This document shows, piece by piece, positions 41,403-51,132 of a stretch of 64,000 nucleotides of DNA. This stretch comes from Sphingomonas sp. AR_OL41 (GTDB lineage Bacteria > Pseudomonadota > Alphaproteobacteria > Sphingomonadales > Sphingomonadaceae): contig NZ_JARYTI010000017.1 in NCBI RefSeq assembly GCF_029911635.1, positions 41,911 through 105,910 of the forward strand, given 5' to 3'. A program made the translations under genes and the position numbers. The notes below the pieces were generated by a model. It did no database searches and was not told the DNA's origin. It saw only the letters and a list, made by a program, of their open reading frames with translations. Position 1 is the stretch's first letter; each line of letters starts with the position of its first letter.

Positions 41403-43379
41403 ATGATCAGCCTTTTCCGCCGCATGATCAATTCCCGGGTCGGCCTGACCCTCAGCTTCCTGGCTTTGTTCGGCTTCGCGCTGCTCGGCCTGGGCGGCAG
41501 CGGAATCTTCACCGGAGGCGGTTTCGGCGGCACGACGGCGAGCGGCGACGATGTCGCCAAGGTTGGCAAGGTCGCGATCTCGGGCTCTGAACTGCGCGCG
41601 CGGGTCGAATCCGAATATCAGAATTATTTCCAGGAGGCGCAGCAGGCGCGCCAGCAGCCGCTGCCGATGGCGCAATTCATCACCCAGGGCGGCATGGATG
41701 GGACCTATGAGCGCCTGATCAATTCCCAGGCGATCGAGCAGTTCGCGACGCGGCAACGCATGTCGGTGGACGACAAATATGCCCTGGCGCAGATTACCCC
41801 GCAGTTTCTGAATGCCGCGACCGGCAAGTTCGATCAGCGCAAGTTCGACCAGGTTCTTCAGGCACAGCGTCTGACGGTGCCGCAGGTCACGCGCGACCTG
41901 CGTCAGGGCCTGCTCCAGCGCCAGCTGATCGACCCGATCGTGCGCGCATCGCAGGTGCCGACCAGGCTGGCCTTTCCCTATGCGTCGATGCTGCTCGAGC
42001 GCCGCGACGGCCAGATCGGGCTGATCCCGGCAAGCGCGATCCGCGGCGGCGCGGCACCGACCGACACCGAGCTGGAAGGTTTCTACAAGCGCAACACCGC
42101 GCGCTACATGGTCCCGGAGCGGCGCGTCGTCCGTTACGCAATCATCACGCCCGACCAGGTCAAGGCGCAGTCCACGCCGACCGACAAGGAAGTCGCCGAC
42201 ACCTATCAGAATCAGCGCGCCCGCTACCTGCCGAGCGAAAAGCGCACGATCGTTCAGGTGCTCGTCGCCGACCAGGCGGCTGCCGGCGCACTCGCCGCCA
42301 AGGTCAAGAGCGGCACGTCGCTCGAAGCCGCCGCGCAGGCGATCGGCCTGTCGGCTGCGACGATCAAGGACACCGAAAAGGCGGCCTATGCCGCGCAAGG
42401 GTCCGAAGCGCTGGCAACCGCGGCGTTCGGCGCAACCAGGGGCGCCATGGTCGGCCCGATCTCGACGCCGCTCGGCTATGCCGTCGCGCGGGTCGAGGCG
42501 ATCACTGCCGTGCCCGGCAAGTCGCTCGCCCAGGCGCACGACGAAATCGTCAAGGCGCTGACCACCGTCAAGACGCAGACCGAGTTGGGCAAGCTCCACG
42601 ACGCGATCGACGACGCGATCAGCAACAAGGCGAGCTTCGGCGATCTCGTCAACACCAACAAGCTGACGGCGGTCACCTCTGCGCCGCTGACCGCGAACGG
42701 CGCCAACCCGGACGATCCCAAGGCGCAGCCCGACCCGAAAATGGTCGCGATCGCCCAGGCTGCGTTCGCCATCGACCCCGCCCAGGGGCCGCAAATGGCA
42801 CCGATCGGTGAGGATGGCAGCTTCGCCCTCGTCGCGATCGATCATATCGTCGCCGCCGCACCGCGCCCGCTGGCGCAGATGCGCGACACCGTGGCGCGCG
42901 ATTTCGTGGCGGAGCGCAACCTCAAAGAGGCGCGAAGCGTCGCCTATGCGGTGACTACGCAGCTCGCCAAGGGCGTCCCGATCGCCAAGGCGCTGGCCGG
43001 CACCGGGCTGGCGCTCAAGCCGGCGCAGTCGGTCTCGGCGGCACGCGTCCAGTTGCTCAACCGACCCAATAGTGCCCCGCCTCCGCCGCCGCTCGTCCTG
43101 CTGTTCAACATGGGCGCGCGCACCGCCAAGGTGATGGAGACGCCCGATCATGCAGGCTATCTGGTGATCTGGCTCGACAAGGTTACCCCCGGCGATGCCA
43201 CGACCCAGCCGCGCGCCGTGAGCGGCCTTGTCACCGATATCGGCCGCACGATCGGGCGCGAATATGCCGAGCAGTTCGTCAAGGCGATGCGCTCGACGGT
43301 CGGCGTGAACAAGAATGACGCCGCCCTGGCCCGGCTGCGCGCGACGCTGTCGGGCCAGGCCAGCCCCGATCAACCCTGA
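41403..43379 (+). CDS. ppiD: Periplasmic folding factor of the PpiD/SurA type
   Basis: 658 residues. One N-terminal membrane anchor (LTLSFLALFGFALLGLGG) is followed by a large periplasmic region with the SurA-like chaperone domain (FDQRKFDQVLQAQRLTVPQV) and parvulin-like domain(s) (ALATAAFGATRGAMVGPIS and YAVARVEAITAV). It assists folding of secreted and outer-membrane proteins at the inner membrane. Directly followed (1-bp gap) by trpE, an arrangement common in sphingomonads and their relatives. Confidence 0.9.
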   Translation: MISLFRRMINSRVGLTLSFLALFGFALLGLGGSGIFTGGGFGGTTASGDDVAKVGKVAISGSELRARVESEYQNYFQEAQQARQQPLPMAQFITQGGMDGTYERLINSQAIEQFATRQRMSVDDKYALAQITPQFLNAATGKFDQRKFDQVLQAQRLTVPQVTRDLRQGLLQRQLIDPIVRASQVPTRLAFPYASMLLERRDGQIGLIPASAIRGGAAPTDTELEGFYKRNTARYMVPERRVVRYAIITPDQVKAQSTPTDKEVADTYQNQRARYLPSEKRTIVQVLVADQAAAGALAAKVKSGTSLEAAAQAIGLSAATIKDTEKAAYAAQGSEALATAAFGATRGAMVGPISTPLGYAVARVEAITAVPGKSLAQAHDEIVKALTTVKTQTELGKLHDAIDDAISNKASFGDLVNTNKLTAVTSAPLTANGANPDDPKAQPDPKMVAIAQAAFAIDPAQGPQMAPIGEDGSFALVAIDHIVAAAPRPLAQMRDTVARDFVAERNLKEARSVAYAVTTQLAKGVPIAKALAGTGLALKPAQSVSAARVQLLNRPNSAPPPPPLVLLFNMGARTAKVMETPDHAGYLVIWLDKVTPGDATTQPRAVSGLVTDIGRTIGREYAEQFVKAMRSTVGVNKNDAALARLRATLSGQASPDQP

Positions 43380-43380
43380 C

Positions 43381-44889
43381 ATGGATGACGGACGGGCAAA
43401 TGCCGTCGCCGCGCTGGCCGGCGGCCGGCCCGCGCTGGTGTGGCGCCGCCAGATTGCCGACACCGAGACACCGGTCGCCGCCGCGCTCAAGCTGATCGAG
43501 CCGGGGCGCGGCGACTTTCTGCTCGAATCGGTCGAAGGCGGCGAGACGCGCGGCCGCCACAGCCTGATCGGCCTTGCCCCCGATCTCGTGTTCCGCGCCG
43601 AGGGCGACAGCGCGTCGATCAATCCGCGCTGGCTGACCGATCGCGCCGCCTTTTCGCCGTGCGCGCAGCCCACGCTCGCCGCGCTGCGCGATCTCGTTGC
43701 GTCTTGCCGCATGGACGTGCCCGCCGAATTGCCGCGCGCGCTCGCCTGCCTGGTCGGCTATTTCGGCTATGAGACGATCGGCCTGGTCGAGCGCCTGCCG
43801 CGCCCGACGCGTGACGCGCTGGGCCTGCCCGACATGATGTTCGTGCGCCCGACCGTCATCCTGATCTTCGACCGGCTGGCCGACGCGCTGTTTCTCGTCG
43901 CGCCGACCTGGCCAGATGCGTCACGCACGCCGGAGGCGATCGTCGCCGAGGCGGCGGAGCGGATCGACGCGGTCGCGGCGCGGCTGGCGAGCGCCGGGTT
44001 GCCGCCACCGGTCCGCGCCGATGCGGTGGCCGAGGTCGCGCTGGCGGCGACGCTGCCCGAAGGGCGTTATGCCGCGATGGTTGCCCGGGCGAAGGAATAT
44101 ATCGTCGCCGGCGACATCTTCCAGGTCGTGCTCGCGCAGCGTTTCACTGCCCCCTTCACGCTCCCGCCGATCGAGTTGTACCGCGCACTGCGGCGCATCA
44201 ACCCCTCGCCCTTCCTCTATCATCTCGACCTGCCCGGCTTCGCGCTGATCGGTTCGAGTCCCGAAATCCTCGTGCGCGTGCGCGACGGCGAGGTGACGAT
44301 TCGCCCAATCGCCGGCACCCGCCCGCGTGGCCGCACGGCGGCGGAGGACGAGGCGAATCGCGTCAGCCTGCTGGCCGATCCCAAGGAACGCGCCGAGCAT
44401 CTCATGCTGCTCGATCTCGGCCGCAACGATGTCGGGCGCGTCGCCGCGGCCGGCAGCGTCCAGGTCACGGCGAGCTACACGACCGAATTCTACAGCCATG
44501 TCATGCACATCGTGTCGAACGTCATCGGCCGGCTCGACGCGAAACATGATGCGCTCGATGCGCTGTTCGCGGGCTTCCCGGCGGGAACCGTGTCGGGCGC
44601 GCCCAAGGTGCGTGCGTGCGAGGTCATCGCCGAACTGGAGGGCGAGGTACGCGGCCCCTATGCCGGCGGCGTCGGCTATTTTTCGCCCGACGGGTCGATG
44701 GATTCGTGCATCGTTCTGCGAACCGCGGTGGTGAAGGACGGCGTGATGCACGTCCAGGCCGGCGCCGGCATCGTCGCCGACAGCGATCCGGCCTATGAGC
44801 AGCGCGAATGCGAGGCGAAGGCTGGCGCACTCCTCGCCGCCGCGCGCGAAGCGATCGCGCGGGCGGGTGAGGCGGGCTTCGGCCAGTAG
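43381..44889 (+). CDS. trpE: Anthranilate synthase component I
   Basis: 502 residues from the ATG at 43381. The N-terminal domain has the tryptophan-binding type motif FLLESVEGGETRGRHSLIGL; the chorismate-binding C-terminal domain includes GDIFQVVLAQRF, PIAGTRPRGRTAAEDEAN, LLDLGRNDVGRVAAAG and GTVSGAPKVRACEVI. With TrpG it converts chorismate and glutamine to anthranilate. The remaining trp genes (trpG, trpD, trpC) start 4.7 kb downstream, after an inserted regulatory cluster. Confidence 0.97.
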   Translation: MDDGRANAVAALAGGRPALVWRRQIADTETPVAAALKLIEPGRGDFLLESVEGGETRGRHSLIGLAPDLVFRAEGDSASINPRWLTDRAAFSPCAQPTLAALRDLVASCRMDVPAELPRALACLVGYFGYETIGLVERLPRPTRDALGLPDMMFVRPTVILIFDRLADALFLVAPTWPDASRTPEAIVAEAAERIDAVAARLASAGLPPPVRADAVAEVALAATLPEGRYAAMVARAKEYIVAGDIFQVVLAQRFTAPFTLPPIELYRALRRINPSPFLYHLDLPGFALIGSSPEILVRVRDGEVTIRPIAGTRPRGRTAAEDEANRVSLLADPKERAEHLMLLDLGRNDVGRVAAAGSVQVTASYTTEFYSHVMHIVSNVIGRLDAKHDALDALFAGFPAGTVSGAPKVRACEVIAELEGEVRGPYAGGVGYFSPDGSMDSCIVLRTAVVKDGVMHVQAGAGIVADSDPAYEQRECEAKAGALLAAAREAIARAGEAGFGQ

Positions 44890-44900
44890 GTGACGCTTTA

Positions 44901-45752
44901 TTAATCCTGGCTGGTGGGCAACGTCAGGTTAAAGGTCGCGCCGCGCCCTTTGACCGGACGGTTAGGCCAAAGTCGACCGCCATGCGCCTCCACGATGGTC
45001 CGACAGATCGACAGACCGAGACCCATACCTTGCGGCTTGGTCGTAAAAAAGGGTTCAAACAGGCGCCCAAGAGTGTCATCCGCCAATCCCGGGCCGCTGT
45101 CTTCCACGACGATCTGTGTTTCGCGCGCGGTCTCGCGGGTCGAGATGGTGAGCCGGCGAAGCGCGCTTCCTTCCATCGCCTGGACCGCGTTGACAAACAA
45201 ATTGGTGAGCACTTGCTCGACCTGAAGGCGGTCGACGACCACATGGGTGCTCGCCGAACTATATGCGTGCACCACGTTGACGGTGGAAACTTCGGGGACC
45301 GCAGCCAACGCACTGTCGATGATACCGCGAAGCGCTTCGGGCCTCCCGACTACCTCCCCGCTGATCAAGAAATTACGCATCCCCTTGATAATCTCAATCG
45401 CCTTGACGGTCTGCTCCTGCGCCCGCTCGATCATACTCAGCATCTCGTCCGTCCCGGTGCCGCGTCTGCGCAGCTGTACCGCACAGGCCTCAAGATAATA
45501 GGCTGCAGCAGTGAGCGGCTGTGAAACCTCATGAATCAGGGTCGGCGTCAGCGTCTCAAGCGCGCGCAGCCGGCCGCGGCCCTCACTATGGATTTCGCGC
45601 GGCAATGCCTTGTCGAGGATTGGGCAGACCATGCGCGAACGTCGCGGCGGCAAATCGGGCGTTGAAGAATATACGTCAATCAGATTAGCCATCGTCGCCA
45701 TCCCCGAAAGCACGGCAATTGCATCGTCCGGCGATACGGAAAAAGCTGCCAT
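44901..45752 (-). CDS. Soluble sensor histidine kinase without a sensor domain
   Basis: 283 residues (or 266/263 if later ATGs are used; none has a strong ribosome-binding site). After ~70 non-conserved residues comes the H-box LIHEVSQPLTAAAYYLEA with the phosphoacceptor His, then an ATPase domain with N-box (LTNLFVNAVQAM), G1 (VVEDSGPGLADD), FEPFFTTK and G2 (GMGLGLSICRTIV). FixL-type core but no PAS, GAF or membrane segment. It may take its input from a partner. Part of an inserted four-gene two-component cluster. Confidence 0.85.
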   Translation of the reverse strand: MAAFSVSPDDAIAVLSGMATMANLIDVYSSTPDLPPRRSRMVCPILDKALPREIHSEGRGRLRALETLTPTLIHEVSQPLTAAAYYLEACAVQLRRRGTGTDEMLSMIERAQEQTVKAIEIIKGMRNFLISGEVVGRPEALRGIIDSALAAVPEVSTVNVVHAYSSASTHVVVDRLQVEQVLTNLFVNAVQAMEGSALRRLTISTRETARETQIVVEDSGPGLADDTLGRLFEPFFTTKPQGMGLGLSICRTIVEAHGGRLWPNRPVKGRGATFNLTLPTSQD

Positions 45753-45883
45753 GAACCTGAATGCCGATTGGGAAGCCCGCCAACAATCAGATTTGCGGAA
45801 GGCGAGCAGGTCCTGTGGCGTAACCCAGCTGATACCTTTGTATAGATCGGGTCGTTATATCGGACGACGCCTGGTTGTTGCGC

Positions 45884-46354
45884 CTAACCGCGATTTGCCT
45901 GGATCGGGCCGACCGCGCTCTGGAGCAGCGCTTGCAGATCCGCCTCCTTCGCCGGCTTCGCCAGAAAGCCCAGCGCGCCGGCGGCTAGCGCCTGCGGCCG
46001 TATGCGCGGATCCGTGCACGCTGTCAGAAAGATGATCGGGACCAGGAATCCACCAGCGAGCAACCTGGACTGAACTTCCAATCCGTTAAGGCCGGGCATT
46101 TGATAGTCGAGAACAAGGCACGAAATCGGACCAAGCAAGAGCGCCTCGAACAGGGCTCCAGCACAGGCAAACCCCTGCGCATCATAACCCAAGGCCTGTA
46201 TGTGGCCCAAAATCGCGTCGCGAGACGAGAGATCGTCATCGAGGATCGCGATTGGGGCGAGTGTGTTCGACACGGTCCGCAAAGCTGCTCCATTTTTTGG
46301 GCCAAGGGCTCCGGCCGCAACGACAATCGTCAGCGTAAGCCCATGTTTTTGCAT
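45884..46354 (-). CDS. Single-domain response regulator (REC only)
   Basis: 156 residues from the ATG at 46354, which has GGAGG four bases upstream. The receiver domain is complete: acidic pocket AILDDDLSS, phosphoacceptor Asp in CLVLDYQMPGLNG, Thr in IFLTACTD and Lys in FLAKPA. No DNA-binding domain follows. It may act as a phosphate sink or an intermediate carrier between the two kinases in the cluster. Sits between the short kinase gene and the FixJ-like regulator. Confidence 0.85.
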   Translation of the reverse strand: MQKHGLTLTIVVAAGALGPKNGAALRTVSNTLAPIAILDDDLSSRDAILGHIQALGYDAQGFACAGALFEALLLGPISCLVLDYQMPGLNGLEVQSRLLAGGFLVPIIFLTACTDPRIRPQALAAGALGFLAKPAKEADLQALLQSAVGPIQANRG

Positions 46355-46401
46355 TGTGCCTCCGCAATCGGCTTCAACCAATTATACGTTGGTATCGATC
46401 G

Positions 46402-47034
46402 TCAGGATTGCTGCTTCGCGAGGCCCAGCAGGTCCGCCATGCGAACGATTTCGGCCACCGAACGTGCGCCCATTTTGCGCATGGCCTGTCCTCGATGCAC
46501 CTTCACGGTGACTTCGCTGAGGTTCAATTTCCCGGCGATCTGCTTATTGAGCAAGCCACTTGCGACCATCCCCATCACTTCGCGGGCGCGCGGCGTAAGT
46601 GCTTCATACCGCGCGCGTAATTCGGACTCGACCATCTGGTTCGCGCGTTGCTCACGATCCCGGTCAATCGCAATCTGGATCGCATCAAGAAGATCCTGAT
46701 CCCGAAACGGCTTTACCAGAAACTCCACCGCCCCAGCCTTGATCGCGCGTACCGACATCGGAATATCGCCGTGTCCGGTCAGGAAGATGATAGGTGGTGG
46801 AACGTCCCGTCCAGCCAGTTCGGCTTGCAGATCGAGACCGCTGCGCCCCGGCAATCGTACGTCCAGGACGAGGCAGCGAGGTCCCTCGGGAAGCGGCGCA
46901 GCCAGGAACTCCTGAACCGATCCGAACAAGACTGACTGCAATCCGACCGAGTCAAATAACCCTTGAAGCGCCTCGCGTACCGAGATGTCGTCATCGACGA
47001 CGATGACTGCGGGATTGCCCGAAGGATATGTCAC
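46402..47034 (-). CDS. FixJ-family response regulator (REC–LuxR HTH)
   Basis: 210 residues, starting at GTG 47034, which overlaps the kinase stop (GTGA); an ATG at 47067 is possible but overlaps the kinase by 37 bp. REC domain: VIVVDDDISVREAL, VLDVRLPGRSGLD, FLTGHGDIPMSV, FLVKPFRDQD. HTH: LTPRAREVMGMVASGLLNKQ and SEVTVKVHRGQAMRKM. A transcription factor controlled by phosphorylation, most likely from the kinase directly upstream with which it is coupled. Confidence 0.92.
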   Translation of the reverse strand: MTYPSGNPAVIVVDDDISVREALQGLFDSVGLQSVLFGSVQEFLAAPLPEGPRCLVLDVRLPGRSGLDLQAELAGRDVPPPIIFLTGHGDIPMSVRAIKAGAVEFLVKPFRDQDLLDAIQIAIDRDREQRANQMVESELRARYEALTPRAREVMGMVASGLLNKQIAGKLNLSEVTVKVHRGQAMRKMGARSVAEIVRMADLLGLAKQQS

Positions 47035-48644
47035 TGCCGCGTCTCGATTTTGGCGGGTAGGTTGCATCGAAAGATCACACCGTGGGGCGAGACCGCCTCG
47101 GCCCAAAGCATGCCATCATGGGCTTCAATGATTGAACGCGAAATTGAAAGCCCCAACCCCATGCCGCCGACCTTGGTCGTGAAAAAATGATCGAACAAGT
47201 GGGTTTCTGCTCCCGAGAGCAGGCCTTCGCCATTGTCCTCGACCGAAATATTAATACACCCATTGTCCGCGACGGCCGATCGCAAGTGAACAACTCTGGG
47301 TCGCCGCTCCACGTTCTGGAGCGCGTCCATTGCATTGGCAATGAGATTGATCACTACCTGTTGTATTTGGACGCGATCGCCAAACATCCGAGGCTGCTCG
47401 GGCGAAAGGTTCATCGTTGCCGTTACACTTGCCTTGCGCAATCCGTCCGACAGGAAATCAAGCGATTCGGCAATCATCTCGTTCACGTCGAAAATGCCAT
47501 GGTCCGGCGCTTGTTTGGTCAGGAACGACCGGGTTCTTTTGACGATTTCGTCCGCGCGTCCGGCGTCTCGGGTGATCCGATCCAGCGCAGCCCGCGCCTC
47601 ATCGAGTTTGGGCTCGTCCTTCGCCAACCAGCGCCGTGCTGTTTCGCAGTTGGTCATGATTCCCGCCAGTGGCTGCATTATCTCATGCGAAAGCGACGAC
47701 GCGAATTCACCGACTGCCAGGGCCCGCGCCACGCGCGCAAGCTCGGCTTGCTTCTCGCGGATGACCGCTTCGGCCTCGCGCTGCGCGGCTTCGGCCACCT
47801 TCAGCCGCGCACGATTCTTCAACACGGACATCGCAAATGCCAGTTCGGCGCCGAGTTCAGAAAAGACCCGTACCGCACTGTCCGTGAACGCTGCCGGTTG
47901 AGCGCCATATACCAGCACGGCACCGACCACTCCTTCGTTCGACCTGAACGGAACCGTTACGCTGGACCTTATGCCGTAACGCAGCGCACGATCACGCCAG
48001 TGAGCAAAAATCGGATCATGTAGCACATCATACATCACCACCGCTTCGCCGCTGCGGATAGCGCGACCAGTAGGGCCTCTGCCCTCTGGGACATCCTCTG
48101 ACCAGCTGAGCGTCAGGCCATCCAGATAGGCAAGAGCCAGGCCGGCGCTCGCAATTTGTCGCATTCCCTTGGTAGGCTCGTCGTCCGCCAAGATGATGGT
48201 TGCCAAGGCATAGTCGTCATCCTGAATTATCGCACGGCAGACGCATTCGGCCATCTGCTCGACCGACTCCGCATGGATCAACGCGGACGCCGAGCGGGTA
48301 TAAGCCTCCAGCGCCCAGTTTAATCGACGAAGTTCGAGATCGGCGTCCGATCGGCTTGCCGGTTCCAGGCTGCACAGACAAATTTGCGGGTCAGCCGTCT
48401 TGTTGACGGTGAGCACGAAAGTCGCGGCGTCTGCCGCGTCACCATCCGGATAACGCAGCGTCGCAGATCGGTGAACGAGCGTGCCGGCCCGGTCATCCGC
48501 AGCCCACCTCCTGAACGCATCGCCGGATACCGCGTCCAGCAAATCGGGCAGCGCATTATCGCAAAGGCGCGCTCTGGGAATCTGCCAAAGTGACGCTGCA
48601 GCGGGATTCGCGTCCACCACCCTGCCTCCGCTTGCGAGATCCAC
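47031..48644 (-). CDS. PAS–GAF soluble sensor histidine kinase
   Basis: 537 residues from GTG 48644. The in-frame sequence upstream (…NWYAALWEDHQSAQLAV) is clearly part of the PAS domain, so the true start is probably the AUU at 48710 with a strong Shine-Dalgarno, or the N-terminus has been damaged; an in-frame TGA lies at about 48800. Domains: PAS, GAF (residues ~125–275), H-box ASSLSHEIMQPLAGIMTN, ATPase with FDHFFTTKVGGMGLGLSISR. Soluble. It probably phosphorylates the coupled FixJ-type regulator. Confidence 0.88.
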   Translation of the reverse strand: MDLASGGRVVDANPAAASLWQIPRARLCDNALPDLLDAVSGDAFRRWAADDRAGTLVHRSATLRYPDGDAADAATFVLTVNKTADPQICLCSLEPASRSDADLELRRLNWALEAYTRSASALIHAESVEQMAECVCRAIIQDDDYALATIILADDEPTKGMRQIASAGLALAYLDGLTLSWSEDVPEGRGPTGRAIRSGEAVVMYDVLHDPIFAHWRDRALRYGIRSSVTVPFRSNEGVVGAVLVYGAQPAAFTDSAVRVFSELGAELAFAMSVLKNRARLKVAEAAQREAEAVIREKQAELARVARALAVGEFASSLSHEIMQPLAGIMTNCETARRWLAKDEPKLDEARAALDRITRDAGRADEIVKRTRSFLTKQAPDHGIFDVNEMIAESLDFLSDGLRKASVTATMNLSPEQPRMFGDRVQIQQVVINLIANAMDALQNVERRPRVVHLRSAVADNGCINISVEDNGEGLLSGAETHLFDHFFTTKVGGMGLGLSISRSIIEAHDGMLWAEAVSPHGVIFRCNLPAKIETRQ

Positions 48645-48707
48645 CGCCAGCTGCGCACTTTGATGGTCTTCCCACAGAGCGGCATACCAGTTTACCGCGC
48701 CACCTTG

Positions 48708-48724
48708 AATCTCTGTATCCTCCC
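48708..48724 (-). promoter_or_regulatory. Shine-Dalgarno followed by a candidate AUU start codon for the PAS–GAF kinase
   Basis: On the minus strand GGGAGGA (48724–48718) is followed after 7 nt by ATT (48710–48708), in frame with the kinase and 22 codons before its first conventional start. The intervening 22 codons complete the PAS N-terminus. No ATG, GTG or TTG exists in frame between the upstream TGA and 48644. Confidence 0.5.
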
Positions 48725-48935
48725 GGCCCAGATCGTTTGCTGCAACAGGGAACGCGGTACGATCGGGCGCCTCTTCGGCGCCATCATCCCCTCACTTTAC
48801 AATTAGGACCAGATGCCAACTTGGCACAAGATGGTACGCCGCCGCACCGACCGTTTCAGCTGGATCGGTCTCGCCCAGGTGCAGCGGCACCGATCCCGAT
48901 TTCAGGCTCGCCGCGCCAGCCGCTCAACCCAACGC

Positions 48936-49397
48936 TCAGGGCGTGGTCGAATCGTCCGGTGCGCGGCCGGCGCGCTTGGCCTTTTCCTCCGCCGTCCACT
49001 GACGCAGCATCTGCGCCGTGCATCCTGTCGCGCCGCCCGAGCCGACCGGCGAACAGGTGTCGGGCAAACCGCCGGCCTTGCGACCGACCTCGTCCATCGT
49101 CGCGGCGCGGTTTACCCAGCTCTGGTTCTGCGGCGGGATCGGGCCCGAATCGCGCAGCGGCTTGGGAATGCGGTACGGATCCTCGAGCGTGCGGCATACC
49201 ACCACCTCGTCACCCTCGGCCTTCGGGCACGGCTGACCCGCCGTCAGCGTGATATCGCGAATCCGCTTGGGCGGCTGGCCAGACTCGGCCTGCGTCGAGG
49301 GCGATTGCGCGGCCGCAGCCGACGGTGCGGGCGCGGTCTGCGCCATGGCGCCGGCCGGAAGCCCGAGCAACGCAAGGGCGACGATGATACGGGACAT
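48936..49397 (-). CDS. Secreted protein of unknown function
   Basis: 153 residues from the ATG at 49397 after AAGGAG. Signal peptide MSRIIVALALLGLPAGAMAQ, then an Ala/Pro/Ser-rich linker and a region with cysteines (QPCPKAEGDEVVVCRTLEDP; CSPVGSGGATGCTAQ). The block VVCRTLEDPYRIPKPLRDSG recurs in secreted sphingomonad proteins, but I know no function. It lies upstream of the inserted kinase cluster and divergent from trpG. Confidence 0.7.
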   Translation of the reverse strand: MSRIIVALALLGLPAGAMAQTAPAPSAAAAQSPSTQAESGQPPKRIRDITLTAGQPCPKAEGDEVVVCRTLEDPYRIPKPLRDSGPIPPQNQSWVNRAATMDEVGRKAGGLPDTCSPVGSGGATGCTAQMLRQWTAEEKAKRAGRAPDDSTTP

Positions 49398-49547
49398 TGG
49401 CTGAACTCCTTGTCGATACAACGTCCGTCCGGCCGCCTTGCTCCATCCTGAACAAAGTCCGTTGTCGGGGGCCATAAGTATTATCCGCGAGGTGGCGATG
49501 CGCGGGCCGATTGTCGAGTCCCCATAAAAGCGTTAGCGGCGCAGCGC

Positions 49548-50132
49548 ATGATCCTCGTAATCGACAATTATGACAGCTTCACCTGGAACCTGGTCCATTA
49601 TCTGATGGAGCTGGGCGCCGAGGTCAAAGTGGTGCGCAACGACGAGATCAGCGCCGCTGACGCGCTCGCCAGCAACGCGCACGCCTTTCTCATCTCCCCC
49701 GGCCCCTGCACGCCCAACGAGGCCGGCATCAGCCTCGACCTTGTCGCGGCCTGCGCCGAGACGGGCAAGCCCTTGCTCGGCGTATGCCTTGGTCACCAGT
49801 CGATCGGGCAGCATTTCGGCGGCCATGTCGTTCGCGGCGGGCTGATGCACGGCAAAACCTCGCCGATCAGCCATGACGGCAGCGGCGTATTCGTCGACCT
49901 GCCCTCGCCCTTTACCGCGACGCGCTATCACTCGCTGATCGTCGATGACATTCCGGCCGAACTGATCGTCAACGCCACCGCCGATGACGGCTCGGTGATG
50001 GGCTTCCGCCACGTGTCGCTGCCGATCCACGGCGTGCAGTTCCACCCGGAGAGCATCGCCACCGAGCATGGCCACCAGTTGCTCGGCAATTTCCTGAAAG
50101 CGGCCGACCTGCCGGTACGGTCGCTGGCGTGA
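49548..50132 (+). CDS. trpG: Anthranilate synthase component II (glutamine amidotransferase)
   Basis: 194 residues. Class I amidotransferase: [34 protein letters not shown], catalytic Cys in [15 protein letters not shown] and His-Glu in [13 protein letters not shown]. Provides ammonia to TrpE; may also serve PabB as in many bacteria. Overlaps trpD by 4 bp (50129–50132). Confidence 0.95.
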   Translation: MILVIDNYDSFTWNLVHYLMELGAEVKVVRNDEISAADALASNAHAFLISPGPCTPNEAGISLDLVAACAETGKPLLGVCLGHQSIGQHFGGHVVRGGLMHGKTSPISHDGSGVFVDLPSPFTATRYHSLIVDDIPAELIVNATADDGSVMGFRHVSLPIHGVQFHPESIATEHGHQLLGNFLKAADLPVRSLA

Positions 50133-51121
50133 CGAGCCTTGTGCGCCTGCCCGACCCGTCACACGCCTTGTCGCGTGACGAAGCGGCGCAGGCTTTCGCC
50201 GACATTCTCGACGCAAGGACCTCCGAAGACGCCATCGCTGAATTCCTGATCGGCCTTTCGGACCGCGGCGAGACTGCGGTCGAGATCGCCGAGGCGGCGC
50301 GCGCGCTGCGCGCTCGGCTGATCCCAATCGACGCGCCCGTCGGCGCGATCGACGTCTGCGGCACCGGCGGCGACGGGCACCATACGCTCAACGTGTCGAC
50401 GGCAGTGTCGATCATCGTCGCGGCGTGCGGCGTGGCAGTCGCCAAGCACGGCAACCGGGCAGCCTCGTCCAAGGCCGGCGCCGCCGATACGCTCGAGGCG
50501 CTCGGCCTCGACATGGAGCGCGCCGGCACCCGGGCCGAGGCCAGCCTCGGCGATATCGGCATCTGTTTCCTGTTCGCCGCCAACCACCACCCGGCGATGA
50601 AACGCATCACGCCGATCCGCCGCCGCATCGGCAAGCGGACGATCTTCAACCTGATGGGCCCGCTGGCCAATCCCGCGCGTGTCACGCGCCAGTTGATCGG
50701 CATCGCGCGGCCCGATTACGCCCCGGTTTACGCCGATGCGCTTGGTCAGCTCGGCACGGAAGCCGGGCTGATCGTGTCGGGCGAGGAAGGGCTCGACGAA
50801 CTGTCGGGCGCCGGCCCGAGCGTCGCGATGAGCATCGGCGCGCTGGGTCTGCCCGATCAAATCGTGCCCGAGGATGCCGGCCTGCCGCGCCACCCGCTCG
50901 CCGCGCTGCATGGCGGCGACCCCTATTACAATGCTGCGGCGCTGCGCCGGCTGCTGCTCGGCGAGCGTGGCGCCTATCGCGACGCCGTGCTGCTCAACGC
51001 CGCCGCCGCGTTGATCGTCGCCGGCGCCGCCAACAACCTGATCGACGGAGCAGCGCGCGCCGCCGAAGCGCTCGACAGCGGCGCGGCAAGCGCGTTGCTC
51101 GATCGCTGGATCGCCTATTAG
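50129..51121 (+). CDS. trpD: Anthranilate phosphoribosyltransferase
   Basis: 330 residues, GTG start overlapping trpG. Glycine-rich PRPP loop [17 protein letters not shown], then [20 protein letters not shown] and [20 protein letters not shown]. Transfers phosphoribose from PRPP to anthranilate. Followed by trpC 11 bp later. Confidence 0.96.
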   Translation: MTSLVRLPDPSHALSRDEAAQAFADILDARTSEDAIAEFLIGLSDRGETAVEIAEAARALRARLIPIDAPVGAIDVCGTGGDGHHTLNVSTAVSIIVAACGVAVAKHGNRAASSKAGAADTLEALGLDMERAGTRAEASLGDIGICFLFAANHHPAMKRITPIRRRIGKRTIFNLMGPLANPARVTRQLIGIARPDYAPVYADALGQLGTEAGLIVSGEEGLDELSGAGPSVAMSIGALGLPDQIVPEDAGLPRHPLAALHGGDPYYNAAALRRLLLGERGAYRDAVLLNAAAALIVAGAANNLIDGAARAAEALDSGAASALLDRWIAY

Positions 51122-51132
51122 GGCCCGATGCC

